From: Margaritifera margaritifera
Taxonomy: Eukaryota > Mollusca > Bivalvia > Unionida > Margaritiferidae
NCBI GenBank assembly: GCA_029931535.1
Contig: JAQPZY010001555.1
Span: 744,001 to 808,000 of the forward strand
Length of the DNA: 64,000 nucleotides
Reading direction: 5' to 3'
How positions within the stretch are numbered: the first letter of the stretch is position 1; each line of letters starts with the position of its first letter. Positions 35,901 through 46,889 of the stretch are shown piece after piece. A program made the translations under genes and the position numbers. Under the pieces are notes generated by a model. The model was not told the DNA's origin. It did no database searches and was given only the letters and a program-made list of their open reading frames with translations.

Positions 35901-37473
35901 TCAAACCTCTATGATCTTGTGGTCAAGTCGAATGTCACTGCTTGCATTTTTGTACTTTATGAACACACAGACTTGTACACATATGCAAATGAATTTGGAT
36001 GAGACTTTGTATTTTTCTGTTTTTCAATAAGCAATAGTCAGCACTCTGTCTGATTTCTAGGTAAAACATCTTGACTCCGGATTTTTATATGTGATGGCTA
36101 ATTACCATGATAACACAAACAAGTGTGAATGGCTTTTTATCAAACCCAGTTTATGGATATATCTGAAGAATACATTCAATGAAGCCAGTTTAATTACTTG
36201 GATCTTTTCAAACAAATATTAATTATGGATCAAACTAAACTTAGAAAGTGGGTATATTTTGGTAGTGTCTAAGATGAGATTTTTTTGTACTGCATTTTCT
36301 GATACATTTTTTGTTGGAACAACATTTGTTGGAATGTAAAAGGAACTCTGCTGAGATGTAATTTCAATGGCTTATTATTTTATTTGCATTTTCGACATTA
36401 AATATTACTTTTTCTAGAATATAGTGTGCCTCACACCATCTATAAGATATGTGCAAAAATTTAAGTTAGTTTCTTGTATTAAAAGAAACATTGTAACAAA
36501 GTGAAATGGTTGTGAAAATGAGGGTGGGGGGAGCTGTATAAAAACATCTCTATTGTGATGATTTTATACCAAAGGGATATGAAAGGTTACAAATTTGCCA
36601 GTTTTAAGTAACATCATGCAGAGTGATGTTTTTTTACCATGGAGAATAAAATGCATACACAATATTTTGTAAATAATAGCTCATTGTGTGTACAGAAATG
36701 TGTAAACATGTTTGTAGTACAGTATATATATATTTCTAGTAGAAAGTGCATGTTTTGGGGTTTTTTTTCAACATAATAATCAGACTTAAGCACACATGCC
36801 TGTCAATCAGTCAGAGTTAAATCATATCGTTGGGGGGATATTTGAATGTTGTGTACATGAAGACCATTGGTAGTTTGGGTTTTACTCATTTGGGGATGAT
36901 TTAGGTTTTTAGGTTTTGAGCTGACATTTTCGAAGGGATCATGAACTTTACTGATAATCCTAATTTATAGAAATTAGAATCTCAAGCATTCTCATGTTAT
37001 AAGTGTGAGATTTGCTGAATAATTGTATGTATTCTTTCAAGATTACTTAATTTTATTGACATTGTTCATGAGGTAAATGTAGTGGGACAATGTCATTTTT
37101 TTTATTATAAGCATGTGTATGGAGAGCTTTGGTTACAAAACATGCAAGAAAAGAGCAAAGGTAAAAAAATTAAAAAATTCCATATGTGTACAGTACAACT
37201 TTGGTAACTCAAACTTCAGTCACTCGAATGCTTTGCATCATTCAAACACCTTGTTCAGTCCCTCTGAAGACTCTGAAAAACTTGAAATGACCAAAAAGTC
37301 TAATACAAAATTTGGGTCTGAAGCACTTTGAGTTTTTGAAGATTAAGTGAAATTGAATTCATTTTACTTGTCATTAATGGTCAGAACAATTTTCATTTTA
37401 TTATAGATAACTTTTTTAGTAGGTTTTTAAAATTCTGTGTGGTTGTTATGTATATTTTCGTATCATGAAATTA
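35901..37473. other. Intergenic sequence
   Basis: AT-rich, no repeat array or exon supported. Confidence 0.5.
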
Positions 37474-37485
37474 CATCTTGGAATA

Positions 37486-37677
37486 GAAGTCAGAGTAGCT
37501 CTGTTGGTAGATCATCAGACTTGTTAACCAACGGTCATGGGTTTGATACCTGCCCAGGTCAGCTGCCCCTCTGTGTCATTGGAAAAGGCTCTTGGCTCCC
37601 ATTTCATTGGCATGATATAGCCAATAATGTGTTAAAAGTGCCATTAAATACCAACCCCCCAAACCCCAAGAAAACAC
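37486..37677 (+). mobile_element. tRNA-derived SINE, family 2
   Basis: 192 bp between 12-bp direct repeats CATCTTGGAATA (37474-37485 and 37678-37689). The head has TAGCTCTGTTGGTAGA (A box) and GGGTTTGATACC (B box), a tRNA-like promoter. The tail is C/A-rich with no long poly(A). Different body from family 1. Confidence 0.85.
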
Positions 37678-37953
37678 CATCTTGGAATATCTTAGCCAGA
37701 GCGGTGTTCCTTGTTGTAAATATTTATCTCTGTATCCTCAATTTTGTGTACCCGCCATTTTGTGTACCATCCATTTTGTAAATAAACAGTAATAAACACA
37801 TTTTTTAAAGACTCGTCTAACTCATTTTATTTCCTGCCAGATAAGCAAATAACATAGAAATTGTGTCCATCTGTCTCTTTGTCTCTTGATGTACAACTTA
37901 GTGAACACTTTAGCTTCCATACTGTAAAATCTGGAAGTGCATGCACGAAAATA

Positions 37954-38125
37954 CAGTAGAACCTGTCATGGAAGACCACCCCTTCTGCCAAATAATAATG
38001 GTGTCTTAAGATGGGATTTCTCATGACAGGTCGTAACACTATATAATTCATAAGTCTGTGCATTGAGAACCTGGTCTCAAGACAGGTGGTCTCATGGCAG
38101 TGGTCTTTCAAGACAGATTTTACTG
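37954..38125. mobile_element. Tigger/pogo-like MITE
   Basis: Terminal inverted repeats CAGTAGAACCTGTC...GACAGATTTTACTG flanked by TA on each side. The CAGTnnAACC start and TA target duplication fit Tigger/pogo-type DNA transposons. The TIR similarity extends about 28 bases (GGAAGACCACC / GGTGGTCT...CTTTC). No transposase. Confidence 0.75.
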
Positions 38126-38352
38126 TATATACATAAAATAAGTACACATGACCCTTGAGCCATTTTTCTAGAAAAAAAAATAATCTCCCCACATGAATGT
38201 GTGTAAAATAAAAAACAAAGTAAAGGACAAATTTTGTCATCAGATGATTTGTTTTTTCCTAATTAAGTGGTATATTTGTGACTGTTCACTCTGTTCCAAT
38301 TCTGTCTTTTCTGTCTTGGTTTTGTTCATGACATTAATTGATAAATACCGTC

Positions 38353-38557
38353 TATACTCGCTTATAAGTTGAGTCACTGCAAGCTCCCCAGACCCAGATC
38401 TGCCATCGCATAATGTGCCGGCAGATCTTGGTCTATGCAGTTTGTTTGGAGTAATCAAAAGAACAATCGGCATAGACCCTGAATAGCCCGCGCATTATGC
38501 GATGGCAAATCAGGGTCTATGTTGTTTACAGTTGGATCCAGCTTAAAAGCGAGTATA
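38353..38557. mobile_element. Nested-hairpin MITE, copy 5 (complete)
   Basis: Complete element: outer ends TATACTCGCTTATAAGTTGAG and the complement GCTTAAAAGCGAGTATA; two inner hairpins around GCATAATG. Same layout as copy 4. Confidence 0.85.
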
Positions 38558-38879
38558 TTACATAGTTGGATTGTGAGACATTTTTCTCAATAAGTGCATA
38601 TAAAAAAAGATGATATGATCTTCACTAATTTCAAACATAAGCATATATGATTATTATTCAGGCTTTGCAGTATTTGCTACTTGCCTTCATTCTTTGGTTT
38701 CAGCCAGATTTTCTGTATGGCATCATCCGACAAGGGTTCAGATGAACTCATTTTGCATGTTTTCCGAGTTTTGACTCTTGATTGATTTTAAATATGCACC
38801 CCAGTGGTTTGCAAATTCTCTAGTGTTCACATATTTAAGTTGTAAACCAACTGAGCTCGAATTTTGAAAGGTCTCATTT

Positions 38880-39609
38880 AGTTAGATGATCATCAGATTT
38901 TGACCATATTTAAAGGAGTTATGGCCCTTGATCAATTTTGAATAATCATTATGACAGCTTCTGAACACTAGATTTTAGCTCTACTAGTCATATACCCGAA
39001 TAGCTAATGTGATTGCCTGCATCTGGCATCCATTAGCAGTTGTTTGTTATCTCTACTTTTCCAAAACTACTTGGAGAAAAGTCATAAAACTTGTCATACA
39101 TTTATATCCTAAGGTCTAGATGGGGACACATTTGGTTTAAGTTCTTTTTTTTTTCTTCATTTCTATTCCCACCACCAGTTTATTCAATGTTTGGAATGTA
39201 ACATTATCACATAATGACCTAATTGATTTTACTGCTTCTACCCCTGGGTCAAATTCATGGGTGGAGCCATGGGGTCATTATATAAGCCACCATTTGGTTA
39301 AACTTTATATATCATCTCTAATGCTTTAATTAACTATTTATCCAATCAACTGCAAATTTAAAATATTATATGATACCAAATTCTGCATTCACCCTGTGTT
39401 ATGTTGTCCATTGCATTACATCCCTGAATGGAGCCTTGGGGTCAAGACGTTGAACACATTTTGGTTAAATTTTTTCTAATGTTTAAATAACATCACTTAA
39501 TAACTTCATAGCTGGAATATTATATGATCCCATACTTCCCTTTCTCTATATACCACAGTTGCTCCGATAGTATGCCCTGGGTTTGGCCTTTGGGTCAAGA
39601 AGCAGGACA

Positions 39610-39640
<31 letters not shown>

Positions 39641-40165
39641 TCAGTAAAGCCTTATACAATATTCAATGCACATTTTTAATATGACATCACATTTTCGCCT
39701 ATCAACTTGTACCACTCCTGCTCTTGGATTATGTCCTTGGATGGGGCCACTGGGTCCAAAAGTACAAGGGGCCCCGTGTGGCCGACTGGTCTAAGGTGCT
39801 CGCTTTTACAGATCACTCACACATCTCACCGCAGCACGCGTGAGTTCGAGTCTCGACCAACGTGGGAATGTGAGAAAGCTTGCCAGTAGCTTCACGTGGG
39901 TCGGTGGTTCTTCCCGGGTTGTTCCTCCACCAAATATACTGGCCGCCATGTATAACCTATCATGTACTGAAAAATGGCGTAGAACCCCACAAAACCAAAA
40001 CAAATCAAAATTATGATACTTTTTAGGGTTATAATTTTTGGGCATTGTATTGCATCCAATTTAAACCCGATTTGGAATATATAACATCATATACTTCCTT
40101 CCCTTACCTCCTGTGAAATTCCTGTCCTTGGCTTTTGCCCCTGGTATAGGGCCATAGGCTAATAG
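38880..40165 (+). repeat. Ancient dispersed/tandem repeat, interrupted by a SINE
   Basis: Diverged units with phrases like GTTATGGCCCTTGATC, GAGCCATGGGGTCA, GAGCCTTGGGGTCAAG, TTTGGTTAAACTTT and TTGGATGGGGCCACTGGGTC, recurring about every 170 bp. A SINE (39768-40010) and (ATT)n at 39611-39640 lie within. Confidence 0.6.
39768..40010 (+). mobile_element. tRNA-derived SINE, family 1, copy 2
   Basis: Plus-strand relative of the SINE at 11801-12056, sharing GACTGGTCTAAGGTGCTCGC, GAGTTCGAGTCTCG (B box), GAGAAAGCTTGCCAGTAGCT and CCACCAAATATACTGG. Ends in an A-rich tail (AAAACCAAAACAAATC). No clear target duplication. Inserted inside an older dispersed repeat. Confidence 0.85.
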
Positions 40166-41124
40166 TGTTATGCCCTTTTATATCATATCGACAGCTCGTC
40201 TCGGGGAAGTGGGTATCATGTGTTTCTTAAAACATCCTTTTGTTATTAATGTTATGAGCCACGATTGGCCTCAAACAGGCACTCCAACGGCCTGTGAACA
40301 TTGTAGCATCTACACTTTTTTCTCTTTTCAATCAAATTTGCTCAGAAGCATTATCTTAACAAGATTTAACATTATTTCGATCAGCAAATTTGACAGTTAG
40401 TGCCATTGATCGATTTCCCATGTATCCTACTGACTTATGACAATTAATTTTGTCAGAGACTTTATGACTATGACAAGGTCTTGATTAAGTTTAAAGGTAA
40501 ATGACATATTAAACCATAATTAACAGACTGTGGACTTAGAATTTTGCGCACAATTGGATTAACGTTTATCCCTCCAAAACATTGCGGGAACATTGCCATC
40601 CACTTTTTGTTTGACGTCTACCAAGTTTAGCACTGAGCTTCGTCATAAGATTTCCAAATTTGTAGACGACGAGCCAATTTTGATGTTCTTAATGATTCCT
40701 AATTGTCATGCGCGGTATTTCGAGCTGTGTGGTACATAATGTAATACAAATAGCAACAGAAATAAATTTAAAAAAAGAGATGGTCTCTTTAGAGAAACTT
40801 CAGGAACACACAGACAGAATCGAATCCATAAAAGTTACAACGGGTCTTACTTTAACCTTTTGGCGTCTGTGGATCGTAGCCGTGATAGTGACAATTTCTT
40901 ATTATTTCCCTGCTTTTTCGAGAAAAGCGAAGGATATAGTATTCGCGTTTCCTTCTGTCTTGTCTTTCCATCACACTGTTGTCATTTTTAAACCATACGG
41001 GCAAGACTGATGAATCCGAGAATGTATTGTTTACCACAGTTGTGGTTCTATATTCAAAGTCAAGGTTGTAAAATTGGTCCGATGCGCCCTCCTACATATG
41101 GTCAAATGCGAACCATGGAGACAG
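40166..41124. other. Intergenic sequence with a 100-codon ORF
   Basis: Holds one ATG-initiated ORF, 40708-41010 (+), with a possible membrane helix (LWIVAVIVTISYYF). No recognised domain, no splice or promoter context; probably chance. Confidence 0.3.
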
Positions 41125-41278
41125 GATCCACAGTGGCTCAGTGGTTAGCGTGCCGGACTCGCGACCGAAAGGGTACGGGTTCCAATGCTACCATTGGGCA
41201 AGGCACTTTACACCAATTGCCTCTGTATTCAATAAACTACTTGCGTTGTTGTGCCATAAAACACCAAACCAAACCAAG
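41125..41278 (+). mobile_element. tRNA-derived SINE, family 3
   Basis: Head with GTGGCTCAGTGGTTAGCG (A box) and GGGTTCCAATGCT (B box), then GGGCAAGGCACTTTACACCA, a phrase common at 3' ends of invertebrate SINEs, then an ACCAAACC-repeat tail. No target duplication was found. Confidence 0.7.
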
Positions 41279-41897
41279 GTAAAAGATCAGTGCTTTCAGT
41301 TTTTCTGTCCTTCGTACTTTGTTCCACTATATAATTTTAAATCAACATGAGATCAATTGATTAAACTTCTTGTATATCTACTTAAATCAAGGCTAGACGA
41401 ATGTGCAGTTTTCAGAAGAATCCATATGAAAACTGAGGTTAAGTTATATGGTGCAATAGAAGAAACATCATGCGTGAGTAGATTTATTATAGGAATATCT
41501 GAGTTTCTTTGTGTTAGTTGATGTAAGATTGGGAAATCCTTGAGTGGAATGAATGAGTAGTCTTGACTATTAATTACTCCACTGGATTTTCTTGATATCA
41601 TCGATTTTATTTTACAACAATCAAACGATAAAGTAGCCCGTGATGGGGAAAGGTAGGTTTTAAAACCCTGATTTCCATGCGTACACTTTTTATCGTTGGA
41701 AAGCTACGACAACATGTACATTTACAATCCAGTCCTCAAGTACGTTTGACCTATTACACTAGTTCGTGCGTTAGACTGTAAAAATTCCCTAACACTCACT
41801 GTTCAGACCAAATTTACAAAATATGGCTACTTTAAGGAGGTGGCCAGTAAAAGGAGGTTTGGTTAGTATTAGAATGACCTCGTTACACCAAACTATG

Positions 41898-42007
41898 TTG
41901 TCAGTCCAAGGAGGAATACAGAGAACCAGTTTAGGGAAATTCCACAGTCTATATTGTCAGACCAAGGAGGAATACAGAGAACCAGTTTACGGAAATTCCA
42001 CAGTCTT
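41898..42007 (+). repeat. 56-bp direct duplication
   Basis: Two copies of a unit containing CCAAGGAGGAATACAGAGAA and CCAGTTTA(G/C)GGAAATTCCA. Only two differences per unit seen by eye. Confidence 0.9.
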
Positions 42008-42178
42008 TGCCAGGTTAGTTCCACCAATGATGACTTTCACAAGACGGCTAATAAGAGTTTTAAAGGAAAACAATGGTCATAAATCGAATTTTTACAAAAA
42101 ATATATACATTGAGTCACTAAGGAAACTTACTCTAAAGTACATTTCTCTGCAATTAGATCATGTACATCGAAAATGCA

Positions 42179-42200
42179 ATTATTATTATTGCTGTTGTTG

Positions 42201-42246
<46 letters not shown>
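42179..42246. repeat. (ATT)n/(GTT)n microsatellite
   Basis: TTATTATT tract with a short GTTGTTGTT interior. Apparent ORF over it is repeat translation. Confidence 0.95.
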
Positions 42247-42247
<1 letters not shown>

Positions 42248-42299
42248 CACGATTCGTATCGTCACAGACTTAATTTTTTGCTATATGACTTGTATAAAT

Positions 42300-42460
42300 A
42301 AAGGTACAGGGTTAGACTGGTCCAGCGGGATACCAGGATATTTCCCAGAGGCGCTGGGTCTGAAAGTCCCGTGTGTGCCGGACGGCTCCCCCCCCCCCCC
42401 CCTCCAGATAAAAGCACAAATTCCCAGAGGAGGGGGGTTGGGCCGCCAGTACCCTGTAAA
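42300..42460. other. GC-richer patch with poly-C
   Basis: A stretch with CCAGCGGGATACCAGGATAT, CCCAGAGGCGCTGGG and a run of about 15 C (42390-42403). Its composition differs from the surroundings. Possibly a dispersed-repeat fragment; not identified. Confidence 0.4.
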
Positions 42461-42614
42461 GGTAATTTATTCCTTTGCTAATCGAAATCCAGCCTCAACG
42501 AACAACATATTTCACGAGGATGGTATATATTAGGCAAGAATGCCTTTAAGTTTTCCTATATTCATTCAGAGCTCGCTAACTGGGTCTTTTATTGTTACAT
42601 AGACATATGCACAC

Positions 42615-42616
<2 letters not shown>

Positions 42617-42691
<75 letters not shown>
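42617..42691. repeat. (GA)n microsatellite
   Basis: About 37 GA dinucleotides. Confidence 0.95.
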
Positions 42692-42693
<2 letters not shown>

Positions 42694-42777
42694 TGTATAC
42701 TAGATTTGAAATTCCGTTTTGTGCATGCCTTATATATTTGATTAGGTCAGGCGAGGCTACAGTATAATTTCCGCATA

Positions 42778-42904
42778 ATGTTCCGATCTGCGCCTGTCTA
42801 TATGAGATACAACATATACAATATGTCATTAAGATTAAACAATGAGCAAAGAGAAACATGTTATACGAGAGGAGATATAGACCCTTTATTATCAGCCTCT
42901 GAAG
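42778..42904 (+). CDS. Candidate first coding exon (unassigned)
   Basis: ATG-initiated 127-nt stretch (43 residues, containing NNEQRETCYTRGDIDPLL) ending at a strong GAAG|GTAAGA donor in phase 1. The composition looks protein-like, and the phase matches the open phase-1 acceptor at 54800 in front of the GPCR. No similarity is recognised and the intron would be about 12 kb and contain a LINE. Treat as a hypothesis. Confidence 0.22.
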
Positions 42905-43067
42905 GTAAGATTTCTTTAATATATATATATTGGAATAAGGAATACTGTAATGTACCAAGGATGTTTTCAAGAATTTTTTTGTTATCTTTGAAATATCTTT
43001 ATCAAATATGCGAGTGATACATTACGTTGCTTTTATTAGGATACGAAAATTGTAGCTTCTGCTACAA

Positions 43068-43146
43068 CAACAGCAGCAACAACAACAACAACAAAAACAA
43101 CAACTACTAGTATTACTATTACTACTACTACTATTGCTTCTGCTAT
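43068..43146. repeat. (CAA)n and (ACT)n patch
   Basis: CAACAACAA tract followed by ACTACTACTACT-like sequence. Confidence 0.85.
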
Positions 43147-43561
43147 CACCACCAGATATTGTTGTGCTACTGCTGGTACAAAGTCACAATCATTCTTATC
43201 ACTATTAATATCATTCCTTTTGCTACTATAACTACATTCCCCATTACATTTGATGAGATACTGCTACCAAAAGTTGTGGATTTATTGCTTGTTTGTTATT
43301 TTGTGGGGGTTTTTTTGTTTTTTTTTTTAGGGGGGGGGGGGGTAGGGGGTGCTGATGGTGGCCGTGGTGGGGTGTTAATCCACCTTTACCGTCCTTGTTC
43401 AGTTTGGTAAGAGGGGCGTACAGTGTATTTCCGGAAAATACTTTTCTAGGTCAAGATCTAAACCTGTATCAGCTTATCAAGCTAAAACTGTATTAATTTT
43501 TTTTTTTTATAAATGCAATAATAATAAAAATAAGTGGGAAGTAAAATATGACCAGAATTTA

Positions 43562-43564
<3 letters not shown>

Positions 43565-43630
<66 letters not shown>
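43565..43630. repeat. (GA)n microsatellite
   Basis: About 32 GA dinucleotides. Confidence 0.95.
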
Positions 43631-43632
<2 letters not shown>

Positions 43633-44089
43633 TGACCTGATTCGACAAGTGTCGAGTTAAACTTACGAACAAAATTATTGTAACAGTATTATTAGTTTAA
43701 AATAGGGAGATGTTTCCCTAGATTTGATTGTAGAGTTTAAAATTGCCACCAAAGATAGAAACCTGAACGATCAAAGACGATCTGGTCAATAAAGAGAATA
43801 TTATTAACTAATAAGCTTCATTACAGAATTCTTTGCTTACCGACATTGTCATCGTGCAGAAACAAAATGATCACTTTGTCTGGAACTATGTTAGTCTCAG
43901 CTTTTGTAAAGGACAAATGCGTCATTCATTGAGGACGCATTGATTCACAATGGGGATCACTGGAAATCTCATGATATTGCAATACTGAACGATATTTCTT
44001 TCTCAGTTGAAAACTATTTCCATTTATGAAGAGGGAAAAGTATGTGCAAAATGGTCAAATTGTTTCTGTCGATTTTTATCGGTGTTTGT

Positions 44090-44100
44090 GAGTGTGTGTG

Positions 44101-44140
<40 letters not shown>

Positions 44141-44170
44141 CGTGTGTGTGTGTGCGTGTGTGTGTGCGTG
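44090..44170. repeat. (GT)n microsatellite
   Basis: GT tract with single TTT and GC interruptions. Confidence 0.95.
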
Positions 44171-44226
44171 AAACAAAACTGTCGAGAATTACTCCACGTC
44201 GGATCGAAGCAGAAGAGTTAAAGTTT

Positions 44227-44468
44227 TATTAGGGAGGAAAGTGGAGGATATAGCATACGGCGGTTTACCGTGAACAAGCAATGTATTTTTCGTGGGGAGG
44301 AAAGTGGAGGATATAGCATACGGCGGTTTACCGCGAACAAGCAATGTAGTTTTCGTGGGGAGGAAAGTGGAGGATATAGCATACGGCGGTTTACCACGAA
44401 CAAGTAATATATTTTTTCGTTGGAAGGAAAGTGGAGAATATAGAGGACGGCGGTTTACAATGTGCAAT
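44227..44468 (+). repeat. 63-bp minisatellite, four copies
   Basis: Unit with GGAGGAAAGTGGAGGATATA, GCATACGGCGGTTTACC and GAACAAGCAATGTA. 63 is divisible by three and both strands stay open, so a repetitive peptide is predicted on each strand, but there is no sign of a gene. Confidence 0.92.
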
Positions 44469-45039
44469 AAAAGTATCTAGACGCTGGCTGTTGACCGAGA
44501 TCCATTCGTTAAGTGTAGGTTTGATATAGTCCTTTTCAAAGATAACACTTGCCTCATTCTAATTTCTGTTTTTAATGTTTAATGATTAAAATAAGATGGT
44601 TACGACTGTTTTAAGTAGTATCATTTCCACACATCAAAATGTACAAGAATGCAAAAGTTAAAAGTATCCTTTTACAAATACAGAATCAGTAACGGGTACA
44701 TTTTCAAACACAGTAGTGTTTATAAGCCGTGTTACGTCATTATTATTGCGTCAGGCATTGCTTGTTTGCAGGAAATCGCCTGTCGCTGTATATATTAAAA
44801 TGGAATCTCGAGATTATGCACTGTTGAATAAAGGTATGTCTTCTGTTTGACATTACTGCGAAAGGCAGAGGGCAGCTATCTTTATATTGCCGCCATGTAG
44901 AGTATGTTAGGATTTGTATTATATATATGATTAACACTTATTCTTACTGATGGATTATAAGTCTGGGGTCTATCCAATTTCTCCTGTGATAAACTGACTG
45001 AGAGTACACAACTACTGCTGGATCGGTTGCCAGTTCATA

Positions 45040-45660
45040 ACAGGTTAACCCTTAGCTAGTGTTGACACGCGTTTAAACCCGGATCGACATAAACAAGTCT
45101 ACACCTGTTATGATGTCGTGCCAGTCTGACTAAAATTGAGATCTGCATATAATAAGTAGATATGGCGAGCACCGATACACGGTCATATTCTGATGACCTT
45201 GTGATTCACCAATTAACTCCCAACTTTCTCATTTCTGAAAGTGAAAAAGGTTTTTTGAACATATCATTACTAACGATAACTCTTTCTAACACGAAATACA
45301 AAGCTTAAATCTGATGGGTTTCGAAAACTAAGGGGACCGGGAATTCCAAGTCACCAGAACGTGAACCTTATTCGGTGTCTGTCAGATCTCCGTTTTGGCA
45401 CCCGGAGATCTCGATTTAAATCTAAATGAAATCCATGCGTTACACCTCGGTTCACGCTTATAGATTCCGCCTGGCATTAATCTCCGCCGTATGTTATTCC
45501 CATAGCAGGTTAACCCCTAACCTGGTGCTGGTACCCGTTTAAAGCTGGATCGAAACAGAGAAGTCTGTACCCTTTATAACGCCATGCGTTACACCACGAT
45601 TCTCACTTACAGATTCCGCCAGTCATTAATCTCTACCTTATGTTATTTACTAATTTCTGC
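45040..45660 (+). repeat. Internally duplicated dispersed repeat
   Basis: GCAGGTTAACCCCTAACCT (near 45507) matches ACAGGTTAACCCTTAGCTA (near 45041), each followed by CCGTTTAAA...GGATCGA. CATGCGTTACACC...AGATTCCGCC...CATTAATCTC occurs at about 45434 and 45586. Non-coding. Confidence 0.65.
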
Positions 45661-46219
45661 AAACAGTAATTGCGTTACGTGTATTCATGAAACTTTAGGT
45701 TTTCAGCATCATGCTTACAGATGTTGAATATGTATCATCGAGTATCTTCTGCGTAATTTGAAATTTTATGGTAAGATTGAACACATGAACACAATGTACG
45801 CGTTTAATTTCCATATCAAAAATAAATAATATCTTTCATTTAAGATACAGAGTTTACATTTTATAATAAATAAAACTGTATAAAATACGACAAATGCAAG
45901 AATGACTTTGCTTATCTATATGTATTTCACAATTCGAGTTACATTAGCTAGAGATCAAGGGTTTTATTTTTCTTTGATACCAAGGTGCTTCGATTTACGT
46001 GTTAAATTTAATCAATTAACAATAATGAAATGAAAATAAATTTTACGTTATTAAAGTGTTTACTTGACATTTCATATAATTTATATATATCAATATATCT
46101 ATTTATCTATCTACGCTCGTTACAACACCAACATTTGTATACATATACATATTGGCTTGACAATGAGTTTGGCGGTATAAGAGGTTCTGACATCACCTAT
46201 CATTATTAGCAAGGATAAA

Positions 46220-46221
<2 letters not shown>

Positions 46222-46278
<57 letters not shown>
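46222..46278. repeat. (TA)n microsatellite
   Basis: About 28 TA dinucleotides. Confidence 0.95.
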
Positions 46279-46280
<2 letters not shown>

Positions 46281-46447
46281 AATGTGAGTACTGATAAGTA
46301 TAGTATAGTATAGTATAGGGTATCATGACAGTCTCACATAACTATTATTTATATATTATTTACATTAAATGTTTGACCAATACACAAAATAAAGATACTT
46401 TGACACATAGTGTGCAAATATTATGAATACGCACATGAGAAGTATCG

Positions 46448-46580
<133 letters not shown>

Positions 46581-46889
46581 TACTTTGTCAAGAGGTTTAG
46601 TTATTCCGCTATGAATGCTAACCGGATGGCAATCATTACGAATTGATGTATTGTTGTATTGTACAAGTCCGCCTACAGTCTCTTAACTTGTATTTCTTAA
46701 ACTCTTGAATATAGAACTGGTGTGTATGCATGCATGTATGTACGTACGTACGTATGTATGTATGTTTAATTTATGTATGCGTTATATACACATAGACACA
46801 AGCACACACGCACGTGCGCAAGTATGCATGCGTCAGGTCAGGCATCGTCTACTACCTTAAGTAACAGTAGACGGTACTACCTGTGACTG

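Noticed and set aside
37486..37570. tRNA gene
   Set aside because: A and B boxes are present, but no acceptor stem pairing is evident and 12-bp target duplications mark a SINE insertion.
40708..41010. 100-codon ORF with one possible membrane helix
   Set aside because: Starts with ATG but has no recognised domain, no splice context and no paralogue in the window; could be chance.
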